NCBI GenBank assembly: GCA_963784065.1
Contig: CAWAQA010000003.1
Coordinates: forward strand, 1,488,001-1,552,000
From: CAWAQA01 sp963784065
Lineage (GTDB): Bacteria > Acidobacteriota > Vicinamibacteria > Vicinamibacterales > UBA2999
Length of the DNA stretch: 64,000 nt
Direction: 5' to 3'
A program made the position numbers and the translations under genes. A model generated the notes under the pieces. It was given only the letters and a program-made list of their open reading frames with translations. It ran no database searches and was not told the DNA's origin. This document shows positions 30,852 to 40,342 of the stretch, piece after piece. The stretch's first letter is position 1. Each line of letters opens with the position of its first letter.

Positions 30852-33222
30852 CGACGGACGAGCGTGTCCTCCGTAGCGCTCTTGACCCGGCCGCTGCCGA
30901 CGACCACGAGCGCCAGCAGCGTCAGCACGCTGATTGCACCACCTGCCCAGACCGACGTGGGCTGCAACCACAGCCGCACGACGTGGGTGCCCGCTGGCAG
31001 CGAGAGTCCAAGCATTGCATGGTTGGTGCGTACGAGGGACGCGCGTGTGCCGTCCACCGAGGCGCGCCACCACGGGTAGTACACCTCGCTCAGCACGAGA
31101 AAGCATGGAGTGGAAGACGTCACGAGGTACCGGTAGCCGCCGTTCCCTTCGCGGGGAACCGTGATCACTTCGCCTCGTGGCGCATCGGACGCCGCCAGGA
31201 CGCGTTCGGGCGCATCGCCCTTTTCGACCAGCGCTATCTTCGCAGGGTCGAACTCGCCGCCCACGCCACTCAGGTCGCCGGTGCGCACCGATTGCAGCAC
31301 CTCGTTCCCGCTCATCGCAACGACCCGCTGTGCGCACCAGGCGGGCGGCAGCGCACGCGCGTTCCTGAAAATCGTATAGGCGGTGTCCGGATCGGTATCG
31401 CTGTATTGCACGCGGTCAACGGCGCTCCACCGATCGGGCCGCTGTCTGCAGGTCATGTGCGAGCCCCGAGACATCGCTGACGAACACGTAGCGGACTCCG
31501 AACAGGTCGAGAGCGCGGTGCTGGTCCGACAGCGTCCGTGCGGACACGTCGCCAGGACCGCCCATGTCGAACATGTCGAGGTATCGCTCGATCCCGAGGG
31601 CGCCGCTGCCGCTGGCGGCGGGCACGTTCCACGCACGCGGCAGGTTCGGGAGCAGAAAACGATTCCTGCTGCCATCAGCGGCGAGCACGCGGTCACCCGT
31701 TCGCCGGAGCTCGCGCCCGAGTGCGCTGACGCTCGGATGCGGTTCGGTTCGTTCGCGCGGCACTTCCGCGTACGTGAAACGATAGCCCGGCATCACGTAG
31801 TGGAAGGCGCTGACTTCAGCCACGTGGACGACGCAGAGCACGAGCGCGGCCACGACCGTGGCCGCTGCGGCCCGGCCGCCAATGAGGCTTCCGGCAAGAG
31901 CGATGAGGGCCAGGCCGGCCGCAAGCGTCAACGGCCACGCCGCGGCCCGGACCGCGTATTCGCGGTGGTCGAGGAGCAGCGCCAGCGCCGCGGGATCGGA
32001 AGCCAGATACAGTGCTCCGGCGGCGACGCCGATCAACGCGGTGATGGCAATCGCCACCGCCGCGGCCCGTAGAGCCACAGTACGCCGGATGATCTGCTCG
32101 AACGCGAACCCCGAGGCAACCGCGACGCAGAACGTCACCACGAACAGGTGACGCGCGGGCACGCGGAACGCGGCGTAACCGGGCGCGTAGTAGAAGAGGC
32201 GGCCCAGCGGAGTCGCCGCGCCGAGGCACAGCAACAGGGCGGCGAAACCGAGGACGACCCAGAGCCGCGACTCCCTGCGGATGCCCGGCATCAGAAAGGG
32301 GGCGACGAAACCGAGCGCGAGCGGCAGCATCCCCAGGTAACCCGTCATCTCGCCGGGACTGCTGTCGCCGCGAAAGGCGAGATGCGAGCCGTCTGACTGG
32401 ACGAATCCGCCGAACGCCAGCGGAAACAGCAGCGACAACAGGTGGTCGGGGGCCAGCGGCTTGGAGATGTAGATCTCCCAGGTGTCGCCCGCGCGACGGC
32501 TGAGCTCACCCAGCTCGATCATCGGCAACACACTCACCGCCGCGATGCCTACACCGGCGGCCATCGCGACCGCCGACCATCCCAGCCGGCGGAGCAGGAG
32601 CGGCCGCCCGGGCCGATCGAGCATCAACCATCCCGCGATCAGGGTCGAGTGAAAGGTACGCCGTGTAGACAGCCAACTGCGGATGGCCCGCCGTCCACAT
32701 CAAGCCATACGCAGTCGCGGTCACGACGACGCCCCGGCGGTGCCGGCCCTCTCGCGTGAGCTGGAGCCCGTAGACGACCAGCGGCAGCCACGCCGCGGCA
32801 TGAATCTGGTTGAAGTGGCTGATGTGCGCCAGCATCACCCCGCTGAATCCGTAGACAATGCCGCCGAACGCGCCGGCCAGCGTCGATCCCGTGAGCCGCC
32901 TCACGAGCAGGAAGCAGGTGGCGCTGGCCACGACGTAACTCGCCACCAGGAAGGCGTTCCACCCGAGACCGGTGGCCCGGAACAGATGCAGCAGCGGATA
33001 CCACGTCAGCGCCTGCGGGTCGGCGGCGATCGGGTATCCGGAAAACATGCCGCCGGTCCAGAGCGCCGGCGCCGACAGGAATGCCGCCACACCGAAATCG
33101 AGCGAGTCGCTCGGCGCGATCAGGTTGGAGGTGAGGAAGCCCTGCGCAAAGAAGGCCGCGTAGAACAGCGCATAACAGGCCACGGCGGCGCCGAGCGCCC
33201 GCAGGTCACCTCTGGTGTCCAT
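30794..33222 (-). CDS. YfhO-family membrane glycosyltransferase-like protein (two frame breaks)
   Basis: About 810 residues. The N-terminal half has many helices and the loop NLIAPSDSLDFGVAAFLS, followed by YPIAADPQALTWYPL. Middle: MTGYLGMLPLALGF, YAPGYAAFRVPARHLFVV. The C-terminal soluble part has LGIERYLDMFD, LDLFGVRYVF and LVLSEVYYPWWRASVDG, the YYPGW-like block typical of YfhO (PF09586). Breaks near 32640 and 31440. Known YfhO members take part in glycosylating cell-wall or membrane polymers in Gram-positives. The stop overlaps the next gene's start by 58 bases. Confidence 0.8.
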
Positions 33223-33252
33223 GGGATACCCGAGTGTATACCGCGCGGCGCC

Positions 33253-34356
33253 CTATCCGGCGGACTTGCCGGCCCACAACTGACGCCTGTCTTCGGACAA
33301 CAACCCGGTCAGCCAGCGGATGGTGGGCGTGCTGGGGCCGATGCGGAACTGGTAGATGTAGCGGCAGAGATCGGCGGGCTCGGCGTCGCCGGGGATGTTC
33401 GCTCCGTGCGCGCCGCCCGAGTTGAGCATCACGAGCATCGTGTTCGGGCGATACGGCACGTCCACCACAAGGCGGCACCGCTCGGGATCGATCCAGTGGG
33501 GCGCCACGCCCACGGCATCGTCATCGCTGTCCACGGCAAACAACTGCGTGCCCCACCGCTCGCTGTCGTGGGTATTCGCGAGATAGACAATACCGGTCAG
33601 GAACCCCCACTTGGGGTCACGGTGCGGGGAAATGTAATACCCGCGGCCGCGGCGCATGATGCGGCCGTCGGCGGTCGTGAACTCCATCGGCGGCGCGAAT
33701 GGATCGGCTTCGAGCGTGGGCCACTGCGTGGCGATCCACTGGCCCATTGGCTGGCGGAACCGCTCGACGAGCATCAGTTGCAGCGCGTCCCGGAGTTCGT
33801 AGATCAGGAAATTCCACACGCGGCGGCTGTACGCAGGCGCCACGGTGAGCGGAACGTTGACGTGCTCCTTGTTCCGGCTCTTGTCTCCAAAGAACTCGCC
33901 CGGCGGAATGGCGCGCAGCAGAGCGGCATAGAAGTCGCGAGGAAAGACGTCCTCCACCACTGCGTGCGGGAAGGGGTCGAGGCGAAGCGGCGCGCGTTCG
34001 ACGGCGGCACGCATGTGGGACACGATGCGGGTTTCATCGAGAATGGCCGCAAGCGACGGGTCCGCGTTCTGCTGGCCGGCGTCGGCGTCGGCTCGCAGGA
34101 CGGCGCGCAGCTGCGCCTCGCGGGCGGCCAGCGCGTTCACCGTTTCCCCGAGGTGACGTACTTCGCTGGCCAGGGTGTCGAGCCTCGTGACGAGCGTCCG
34201 GAGCAGCTCGTCGCGACGTTCCTGATCGATGACGATCGTTTTCGCCGTGCGTTTGAGGTCGCGCATCTCCACGGCAAGATCCTCGATGGTCTTGCTCGCA
34301 CGCGCCAACGTACGGGGGCGGAATAGCGCAAGCCGTGCGCTGAACTCACTCAGCAT
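33253..34356 (-). CDS. 2-oxoglutarate/Fe(II)-dependent oxygenase with N-terminal coiled coil
   Basis: An intact 367-residue protein. Residues 1-100 are a charged helical segment (ERRDELLRTLVTRLDTLASE). The C-terminal two thirds look like a prolyl-4-hydroxylase-type double-stranded beta helix: GYYISPHRDPKWGFLTGIVY supplies the HXD iron ligands (His-Arg-Asp), GGAHGANIPG the distal histidine and YIYQFRIG a candidate arginine for 2-oxoglutarate. Hydroxylation of a sugar, lipid or peptide is expected. Neighbouring FkbM has a similar helical N-terminus. Confidence 0.75.
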   Translation of the reverse strand: MLSEFSARLALFRPRTLARASKTIEDLAVEMRDLKRTAKTIVIDQERRDELLRTLVTRLDTLASEVRHLGETVNALAAREAQLRAVLRADADAGQQNADPSLAAILDETRIVSHMRAAVERAPLRLDPFPHAVVEDVFPRDFYAALLRAIPPGEFFGDKSRNKEHVNVPLTVAPAYSRRVWNFLIYELRDALQLMLVERFRQPMGQWIATQWPTLEADPFAPPMEFTTADGRIMRRGRGYYISPHRDPKWGFLTGIVYLANTHDSERWGTQLFAVDSDDDAVGVAPHWIDPERCRLVVDVPYRPNTMLVMLNSGGAHGANIPGDAEPADLCRYIYQFRIGPSTPTIRWLTGLLSEDRRQLWAGKSAG

Positions 34357-34487
34357 GGCGGAGCCCTCGTTCCTTCCGCCCGAAGGACGGAAGCCACAGT
34401 GTCATCCGCAAACGGCGAACGCCACTGGAGACGCGTGACCGGAGGCGGCGATTGTAGCCGAACTCCGTTCCCCGCGCCGGTGTCGCG

Positions 34488-35576
34488 TCACCCCGCCGGG
34501 AAGGAATAAACGACGACGTCGGTCTGGGCCGCGCCGGCGGTATCGAGGTATGCGAGCGCCGAGGACAATTCAGCGATAGGGCGCAGCCGCGGGCCGGCGG
34601 CGTCTGGATTCAGGTCGAAGAAATGCGAAAACCGCTCCGTCAGGATGCGGTAGACGGCCTCGGGCTCGCTCCCGGCCAGCCGCAGGTGTCCCGGGGCGAT
34701 CTCAATCTGCCACGCGATATGCGGCTGCGCGAGCACCCGCGATGCGCCGCTCAGCACGTGCAGCTCCGACCCCTGGGTGTCCACCTTCACGAAGGTCACC
34801 TCCGCCAGGTCGATCCCGTGCCGCTCGACCCAGGCGTCGAGCGTCGTGCAGGGAACCGTTTCCTCTTCCTCCGCGGCAGGCGACGCATGGACGACGCGGT
34901 GGCTGCCGGACACGCTTCCGCGCTGCAGCGGCAGGAATCCGTCGCGGTCGCTGATGGCGACGCGATCGGCGACCACCAGCCCTGCGAGACGGTTATCGCG
35001 GATGTTGGCGCAGAGGCACTGGTAGTTCAGCTCGTCCGGTTCGGCGCAGATCGCGCGCGTCGAGTCACCGAGGATGACCCGCGGAATCGACATGCGTCCC
35101 ACGTTGGCCCCGATATCGAGCATCACGCCGCCGACCGAGACGTCGCGCGTCTGCGCGATGCCGACATACGGAAACCGCTGCTTCAGCAGCATGCGTTCGA
35201 TTGAGGCGGCCGATTGTGTCGGTTGCACGGGGACCCACCAGGTCAGGCCGTCGATGGCAACCCGGCGCGCGCAGCCGTCGAGATTCACGATCGGCGCTTC
35301 CGCCGGCGCAGGCTGGACCTGGGCCGCACGCCGCTGTGCCAGAGGCGTGCGGACTCGCAGCATGTGCTGCAGCGTCTCGGCAGAAGGAACGCGGCGGGCG
35401 CGGCGTACGCTCTGAGCCTTCAGCGCGTCGCGCTCCCTGCGCTCGCGCCGCTCGCGCTCGTGGAACTTCGTCCGCAGCGCTTCATAGCGTGGCGCGCCAA
35501 CTGCGCCGCAAGCGCGCGTGCGGCCTCCGTCCGCATGCAGGCGCGCACGGAGACGCCCGACGAGACGCGCTATCAC
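34488..35576 (-). CDS. Coiled-coil FkbM-family methyltransferase
   Basis: A paralogue of the FkbM genes at 19565 and 21228: charged helical N-terminus (HERERRERRERDALKAQ), lead-in IDGLTWWVPVQP, then VMLDIGANVGRM, CAEPDELNYQCLCANI and FVKVDTQGSELHVL. GTG 35576 is chosen because it overlaps the pdxA TGA as GTGA. Its closest relative here is the 19565 gene (both TQGSE, both LLKQ[KR][IF]PY). A 131-base spacer separates it from the oxygenase. Confidence 0.8.
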   Translation of the reverse strand: MIARLVGRLRARLHADGGRTRACGAVGAPRYEALRTKFHERERRERRERDALKAQSVRRARRVPSAETLQHMLRVRTPLAQRRAAQVQPAPAEAPIVNLDGCARRVAIDGLTWWVPVQPTQSAASIERMLLKQRFPYVGIAQTRDVSVGGVMLDIGANVGRMSIPRVILGDSTRAICAEPDELNYQCLCANIRDNRLAGLVVADRVAISDRDGFLPLQRGSVSGSHRVVHASPAAEEEETVPCTTLDAWVERHGIDLAEVTFVKVDTQGSELHVLSGASRVLAQPHIAWQIEIAPGHLRLAGSEPEAVYRILTERFSHFFDLNPDAAGPRLRPIAELSSALAYLDTAGAAQTDVVVYSFPAG

Positions 35577-36445
35577 GATCCGTTGCGCGCCAGTCGGGCG
35601 GCGAGGCACACCGCTTCCACCAGGCTGGAATGGTCGGCCACACCCTTGCCCGCGATGTCGAACGCCGTGCCGTGATCGACCGACGTGCGGATGATGGGAA
35701 GGCCGAGCGTGACGTTCACGGCACGGCCGAACGCGAGCAGTTTCACCGGAATCAACCCTTGATCGTGATAGCAGGCGATGACGGCGTCGAAGTCGCCTCG
35801 AGCCGCGCGCACGAACACTGTATCACCGGGAAACGGGCCGTCGATGCGCACCCCGCGCGCGCGCGCCGCGTCCACGGCGGGGCGCAGCGTCTGCAGCTCC
35901 TCGTCGCCAAGCAGCCCGTCTTCTCCTGCATGGGGATTGACGCCGGCGAGCCCGAGGCGGGGCTCGTGGATCCCGAAACGCGGCAGCTCGCGGTGCGTGA
36001 GCGTGATCACGGCGTCGAGGAGCTCGCGGGTGAGGACGCGCGACACGTCGGCGAGCGGCACGTGGACGGTGGCGAGCACCACCTTCAGCGGCTCCGACCA
36101 GAACATCATCGCGACGCGGCCGCTGCCGGTCAGGTGGCCGAGGAGATCGGTGTGCCCCTTCCACGGCAGGCCGGCGCGCGCGAACGCGAGCTTGTTGACG
36201 GGCGCCGTCGCGATGCCGGCGACCTGGTCGGCGAGCGCGTCGCGGACCGCGGAACAGATCGCCTCATAGGCAGCGCGGCCGGCCTCCGCCGACAGCACGC
36301 CCGGCTCGAAGCGCGCGCCCGACGGCGGTCCGTACAGAATGGGGTCGCACACCTCGCGCACTCGCGGATCGTCTGCCGCCTTCTGCGCGATCTCCGGCCC
36401 GATGCCGGCCGGATCGCCGACGGTGATCGCAATCCGCGGCTTCAT
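35573..36445 (-). CDS. pdxA: 4-hydroxythreonine-4-phosphate dehydrogenase
   Basis: An intact 290-residue enzyme of the DXP-dependent pyridoxal-phosphate pathway. Diagnostic parts are ITVGDPAGIGPEI, ATAPVNKLAF, PWKGHTDLLGH, VNPHAGEDGLLGDEE, IACYHDQGLIPVKLL and TSVDHGTAFDIAGKG. The three metal-binding histidines by family alignment are His128 (TVHVP), His172 (NPHAGE) and His227 (YHDQG), with the usual spacing. It overlaps holB by 4 bases (ATGA). The enzyme is slightly shorter than the E. coli form (about 330). Confidence 0.93.
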   Translation of the reverse strand: MKPRIAITVGDPAGIGPEIAQKAADDPRVREVCDPILYGPPSGARFEPGVLSAEAGRAAYEAICSAVRDALADQVAGIATAPVNKLAFARAGLPWKGHTDLLGHLTGSGRVAMMFWSEPLKVVLATVHVPLADVSRVLTRELLDAVITLTHRELPRFGIHEPRLGLAGVNPHAGEDGLLGDEELQTLRPAVDAARARGVRIDGPFPGDTVFVRAARGDFDAVIACYHDQGLIPVKLLAFGRAVNVTLGLPIIRTSVDHGTAFDIAGKGVADHSSLVEAVCLAARLARNGS

Positions 36446-37471
36446 AGCTGCAGCACCAGCCAGTCGGCCACCACCTTCGGACTGGCGTTGCGCTCGAGCG
36501 CGCCCAGCGCCTCGTCAACGGCGGCGAACGCGCGCTCGGTGCGATCGCCGTCGAAGGACGGTCGCCAGACGGCGCAGCGCGGGCTGCAGGTCGGCATTGG
36601 CGAGCAGCCGCGGATCGCCGCCAGAGGCGAGCACGCTGAGATCCCGCAGCAGCGACGACAGCGCTCGAAGGCATGAAGCGAGCTGGTCGCGCTCGCTCGC
36701 CGGGGTGCCCTTCTTCCCCGAGAGATCCCGGGCGACGTCGATGCGGCGCGACGGATCGCCGGCGCGCGCCGTCTGCTCGAGGAGGCGCTGCGCCGTCTCT
36801 CGCGCCTCGACGAGGTCCACGGACCGCATCGTGAGCGCACGGCCGATGCTGCCCTCGGCCTCGGCCGCCGCGGCGCGGGCGTCCGGCTCCGAGTACCCGT
36901 GCGCCGTCATCAGCGCCTCGGCCACCTCGGACGGCGCCAGCGGGCCGAACCGCAGGCGCGGACACCGCGACAGCACGGTCGGCAGCAGCGCGTCCGGCAT
37001 CGACGACACGAGGACGAAGACAGACGCCGAGGGCGGCTCCTCGAGCGTCTTCAGCAGCGCGTTCTGCGCCGGCACGCCCAACGCGTCCGCATCGTCGACG
37101 ACGACGACGCGGCGGCGCGCCTCGAACGGCCGGAATCCGGCGCTCGCGACGACATCGCGGACGTCCTCGATCTTGATCGTGCCGGTGTCACCCGGCGCCA
37201 GGACGATGATGTCAGGATGCACGCCGCGCGCGATGCGGCGGCACGAGGCGCAGGCGCCGCACGCGTCACGTTCGAGGACCGTGTCGCCCGCCGTGCCATT
37301 CGCGATGGGTTCGAGGCAATTCAGCGCCTGCGCGAGCGCAATCGCCGTCCGGCGCTTGCCGACACCCTGCGGACCGGCAAGGAGGAGCGACGGAGGGAGC
37401 GTGTCGCGGGCAACGCCGCGCGACAGCAGCGAGACGAGCCGCCGGTGGCCGATGACGTCGCGGAAGGGCAC
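36442..37471 (-). CDS. holB: DNA polymerase III delta-prime-like clamp-loader subunit (one frame break)
   Basis: A clamp-loader ATPase-fold protein of about 343 residues. It starts with GTG 37471 (PFRDVIGHRRLVSLLSRGV). Walker A is AGPQGVGKRRTAIAL, a four-cysteine zinc module is CGACASCRR with the preceding Cys, the box VVVDDADALGVPAQNALLKT follows, and the SRC motif is in VLSRCPRLRFGPL. A one-base break near 36570 shifts to the C-terminal AFAAVDEALGALERNASPK. Likely essential, so the break is probably technical. Confidence 0.88.
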
Positions 37472-37516
37472 AGGACAGGATATCGCGGGCTCGGAGCTTC
37501 GGGCTCCGGGCCGTCG

Positions 37517-39878
37517 CTACGTCGTCTTCTCGTTTCGCTTCTTCCCGTTTCCGCTGTTCTTCTTCCTCTCGCTTCTTTTCGTCGTCACCGCCGCGGCCGA
37601 AGACGCGCGACCAGAAGCCGCGGCGCCGCGGCGCCGCGGGCGCTTCGGCGGCGGCAGCCGATTCCGCTTGACTGGCCACGATGGTGCCGTCGGTCAGAAC
37701 CGTTCCGCCGGTGACGACCGGTGCACCCGCACCGGCGGGCGGCGGCGCCGAGGGCTCCGGCAGGTGCCCGGACGTGGCCAGCGTGCCGGGGGACGTGTAG
37801 GTGTGATACGGGCAGAAGTCGGTCGGTTCCGTGCCGCGCACGAAGTATTCGGTGTAGACCATGGAGCGGTTCGACACCGTGCCGTCGGTGTTGATCGCCT
37901 GCGCGGACCTGCAGGCGTCGGTCGGCAGCTTGCCGCTCAGCCGGCAGATGTTCGTCGCCGTGACCGTCGCGGGCGCCTTGAACCAGTTCGGCTTGTTGCC
38001 GCGCGTGGCCGCCATCATGAACCGCCCCCAGAGCGGCACGGCGATGTCGCCGGCATAGCCGCTGCCGATGATCGTCCGCGGCTGGTCGTAACCAACCCAC
38101 ACGCCGGACACGAGCGTGGGCGTGTAGCCGACGAACCAGGCGTCGTGATAGTCGTTGGTCGTCCCCGTCTTGCCCGCGGCGGGCAGCGTGAACCCCACGC
38201 GCCTCGCCTGCCACGCCGTCCCGGCGTTGATCACGTCGGCCAGCATCGTGCTGATCAAGTAGGCCGTCGCTTCGCTGACCGCGCGCTCGACTTTCGGCGA
38301 TGCCTGATACAGGACTTCGCCCTCGGTCGTTTCGACCTTGCGGAGGAGCACCGGCTCGGCCAGCATCCCCTCGTTGGCGAATGCGCCAAACGCCGACGTC
38401 ATCGAGAGCAGCGTGACCTCTCCGGACCCGAGCGCCAGCGACGGCACGTTCGGCACCGAGCCGACGCCGAGCTTCTCCGCGTAGCGCACGGTGGCCGCGA
38501 TGCCGACCTGCTCGAGCATCCGCACCGCCGCGCGATTGCTGGAGGTGCGCAGCGCCGCCCGCATCGTGATCTCGTCGCTCTCGAGATGCTCGTCCTCGGG
38601 GACCCACGCACCCTCGAGCGTCATCACCGGCTCGCTGAGCCCTGTGATCAGCGAGGCAGGGGTGTAGCCGCGTTCGAGCGCCGCCGCATAGACAAACGGC
38701 TTGAACGCCGAGCCCGGCTGCCGCTTCGCCTGGGTCGCGCGGTTGAACTTGCTGTTGTCGAAACTGCGGCCGCCGACCATCGCACGCACTTCGCCGGTCG
38801 CCGGATCGACCGCCACGAGCGCCGCCTGCAGGGGCTCCGTCGTGGCTGGCGGCCGGTTGCCGCGGCGCTTCGCCTGCCGCTGCTCGATGTCGGCGATTGC
38901 ACGGGCCACTTCGGATTCGGCCGCCTTCTGCATGTCGAGGTCGAGCGTCGTGTACACCTTGAGCCCGCCCTGGTAGACGCGCTCCCACCCGAACTGCTCC
39001 ACGAGATGCTTGCGAACTTCTTCCTTGAAGTACTGGCCAAACCCCTCTTCGCGGCGCAGCGTGTCGTTCAGCCGTACCGGCGCCTTGACTGCGGCCGCGT
39101 AGTCGGCGCTGTCGATGACGCCCGAGGAGCGCATGGCCTGCAGGACGACGTTCCGCCGTGCGACCGCGCGGTCAGGGCTCACCGTCGGCGCATACGTGGA
39201 CGGCGACTTGACGAGGCCCGCCAGCAACGCCGCATCGGGCACCTCGAGATCGGCGGCGTGCCTGCCGAAGTACCCCAGCGACGCCGCCTCCACGCCATAC
39301 AAGCCGTCGCCGAAGTAGACCTTGTTCAAGTACAGCTCGAGGATCTCGTCCTTCGTGAACTCCTCTTCCAGCCGGGCGGCGACCACGACCTCCTTGATCT
39401 TCCGGGCAATCGTCTTGTCGGGAGTGAGGAAGCTCTGACGCGCGAGCTGCTGCGTCAGCGTGCTGCCGCCCTGCGCCGCGCGCCGCTCGAGCACGTTCGT
39501 CCACGCCGCGCCGGCGACGCGCACGACGTCGATGCCGCCATGATCGTAGAAGCGCTGGTCCTCCACGGCGAGGATGGCGCGAACGAGATGGGGCGACACG
39601 CGCGCCAGCGGCACTTCGATCCGCTGCTCCTTGAAGATCGTGAACGCGTGACGGCCGTTGACGTCGAGCAGCGTGGTCGCCTGCGCCATCGAGCCGACGT
39701 CGCGCAGCGCCTCGCGGTCCGGCAGATCCGTCACCGTGTCGCGCACGAACCAGAACAGCGCGCCCACCGTGACCCACATCGCCACCGACAGCGTCACGAT
39801 ACCCGCCACGAACCAGCCGCGATGAGCTCGAACGGTCGAGGTGATCTTCTCGGAAAGGGAGGAAAGGGAAATGTCCAT
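37517..39878 (-). CDS. Class A penicillin-binding protein (PBP1A-like)
   Basis: A bifunctional peptidoglycan synthase of about 787 residues. A membrane helix spans residues 24-46. The GT51 domain has catalytic Glu106 in VEDQRFYDHGG, then GGSTLTQQLARQ and KIKEVVVAARLE. The transpeptidase has Ser390 and Lys393 in PGSAFKPF, the SSN triad at 446-448 and KTGT at 570-573 (AGKTGTTNDYHDAWFVGYTP). The C-terminus is a Pro/Ala linker and a Lys/Glu/Arg tail; a one-base ambiguity decides between a stop at 37517 and read-through into holB. I start at MDISLSSLSE (39878); an ATG at 39917 is also possible. Confidence 0.9.
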
Positions 39879-39968
39879 TTTGATTGCCGGCACAATTTGT
39901 CGCAACGGCCGTGCCATGACCCAATCGCCGTGGCACCTGCGTTGCTAACCCTTCACAGCGAGAGGGCT

Positions 39969-40297
39969 TGTGACGCGACCGCTGACGAAGCGTGTAATTG
40001 TTGGGCTGTTGTGGGTGGCGATTGCGACTCGTCGTCGCCGGTGCGTGGAGTGCGGGTGTTTCGCGCCGTCCTGTTGAGGTGTACGCGCCGCCGAGCACCA
40101 GAACCACCCCGGTGCTCGACGACGCGAACAATTCAGACGCGTTTTACGCAGGCGCGGACGCGGAATCGCGTCTCGACCTCTACGGTAACGAGATTGCCGA
40201 CGCCGTCGGAGACTACCGGATTGACGTTCGCGGCGACGTCTACGAACGCCACTCCCCCAGCACCGAAGTTACACAGTTAGCAGCGCCCTCTCTGTAG
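39969..40297 (+). CDS. Small exported protein of unknown function (one frame break)
   Basis: Transcribed away from the PBP1A gene. GTG 39969 follows a GAGAGG ribosome site and opens TRPLTKRVIVGLLWVAIAT; a one-base change near 40025 continues into LVVAGAWSAGVSRRPVEVY, completing one membrane or signal helix. The mature part is acidic: LDDANNSDAFYAGADAESR, LDLYGNEIADAVGDYRID, then VRGDVYERHSPSTEV. No family was recognised. The natural protein-like composition after the break and the ribosome site support it. Confidence 0.6.
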
Positions 40298-40342
40298 GGT
40301 TCCGCGCCGGCCTTTCGGGTGCTCTCCCTACCCTGCTCTGGG

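Noticed and set aside
29367..31337. A 656-residue glycosyltransferase
   Set aside because: The first 160 residues mirror the YfhO-like gene; a proper MRILFFLSN start is at 30851.
36339..40280. A 1,313-codon open frame on the plus strand
   Set aside because: It is the mirror of the PBP1A, holB and pdxA genes. It has Arg/His-rich nonsense composition and no domain; GC-rich codon bias keeps the opposite strand open.
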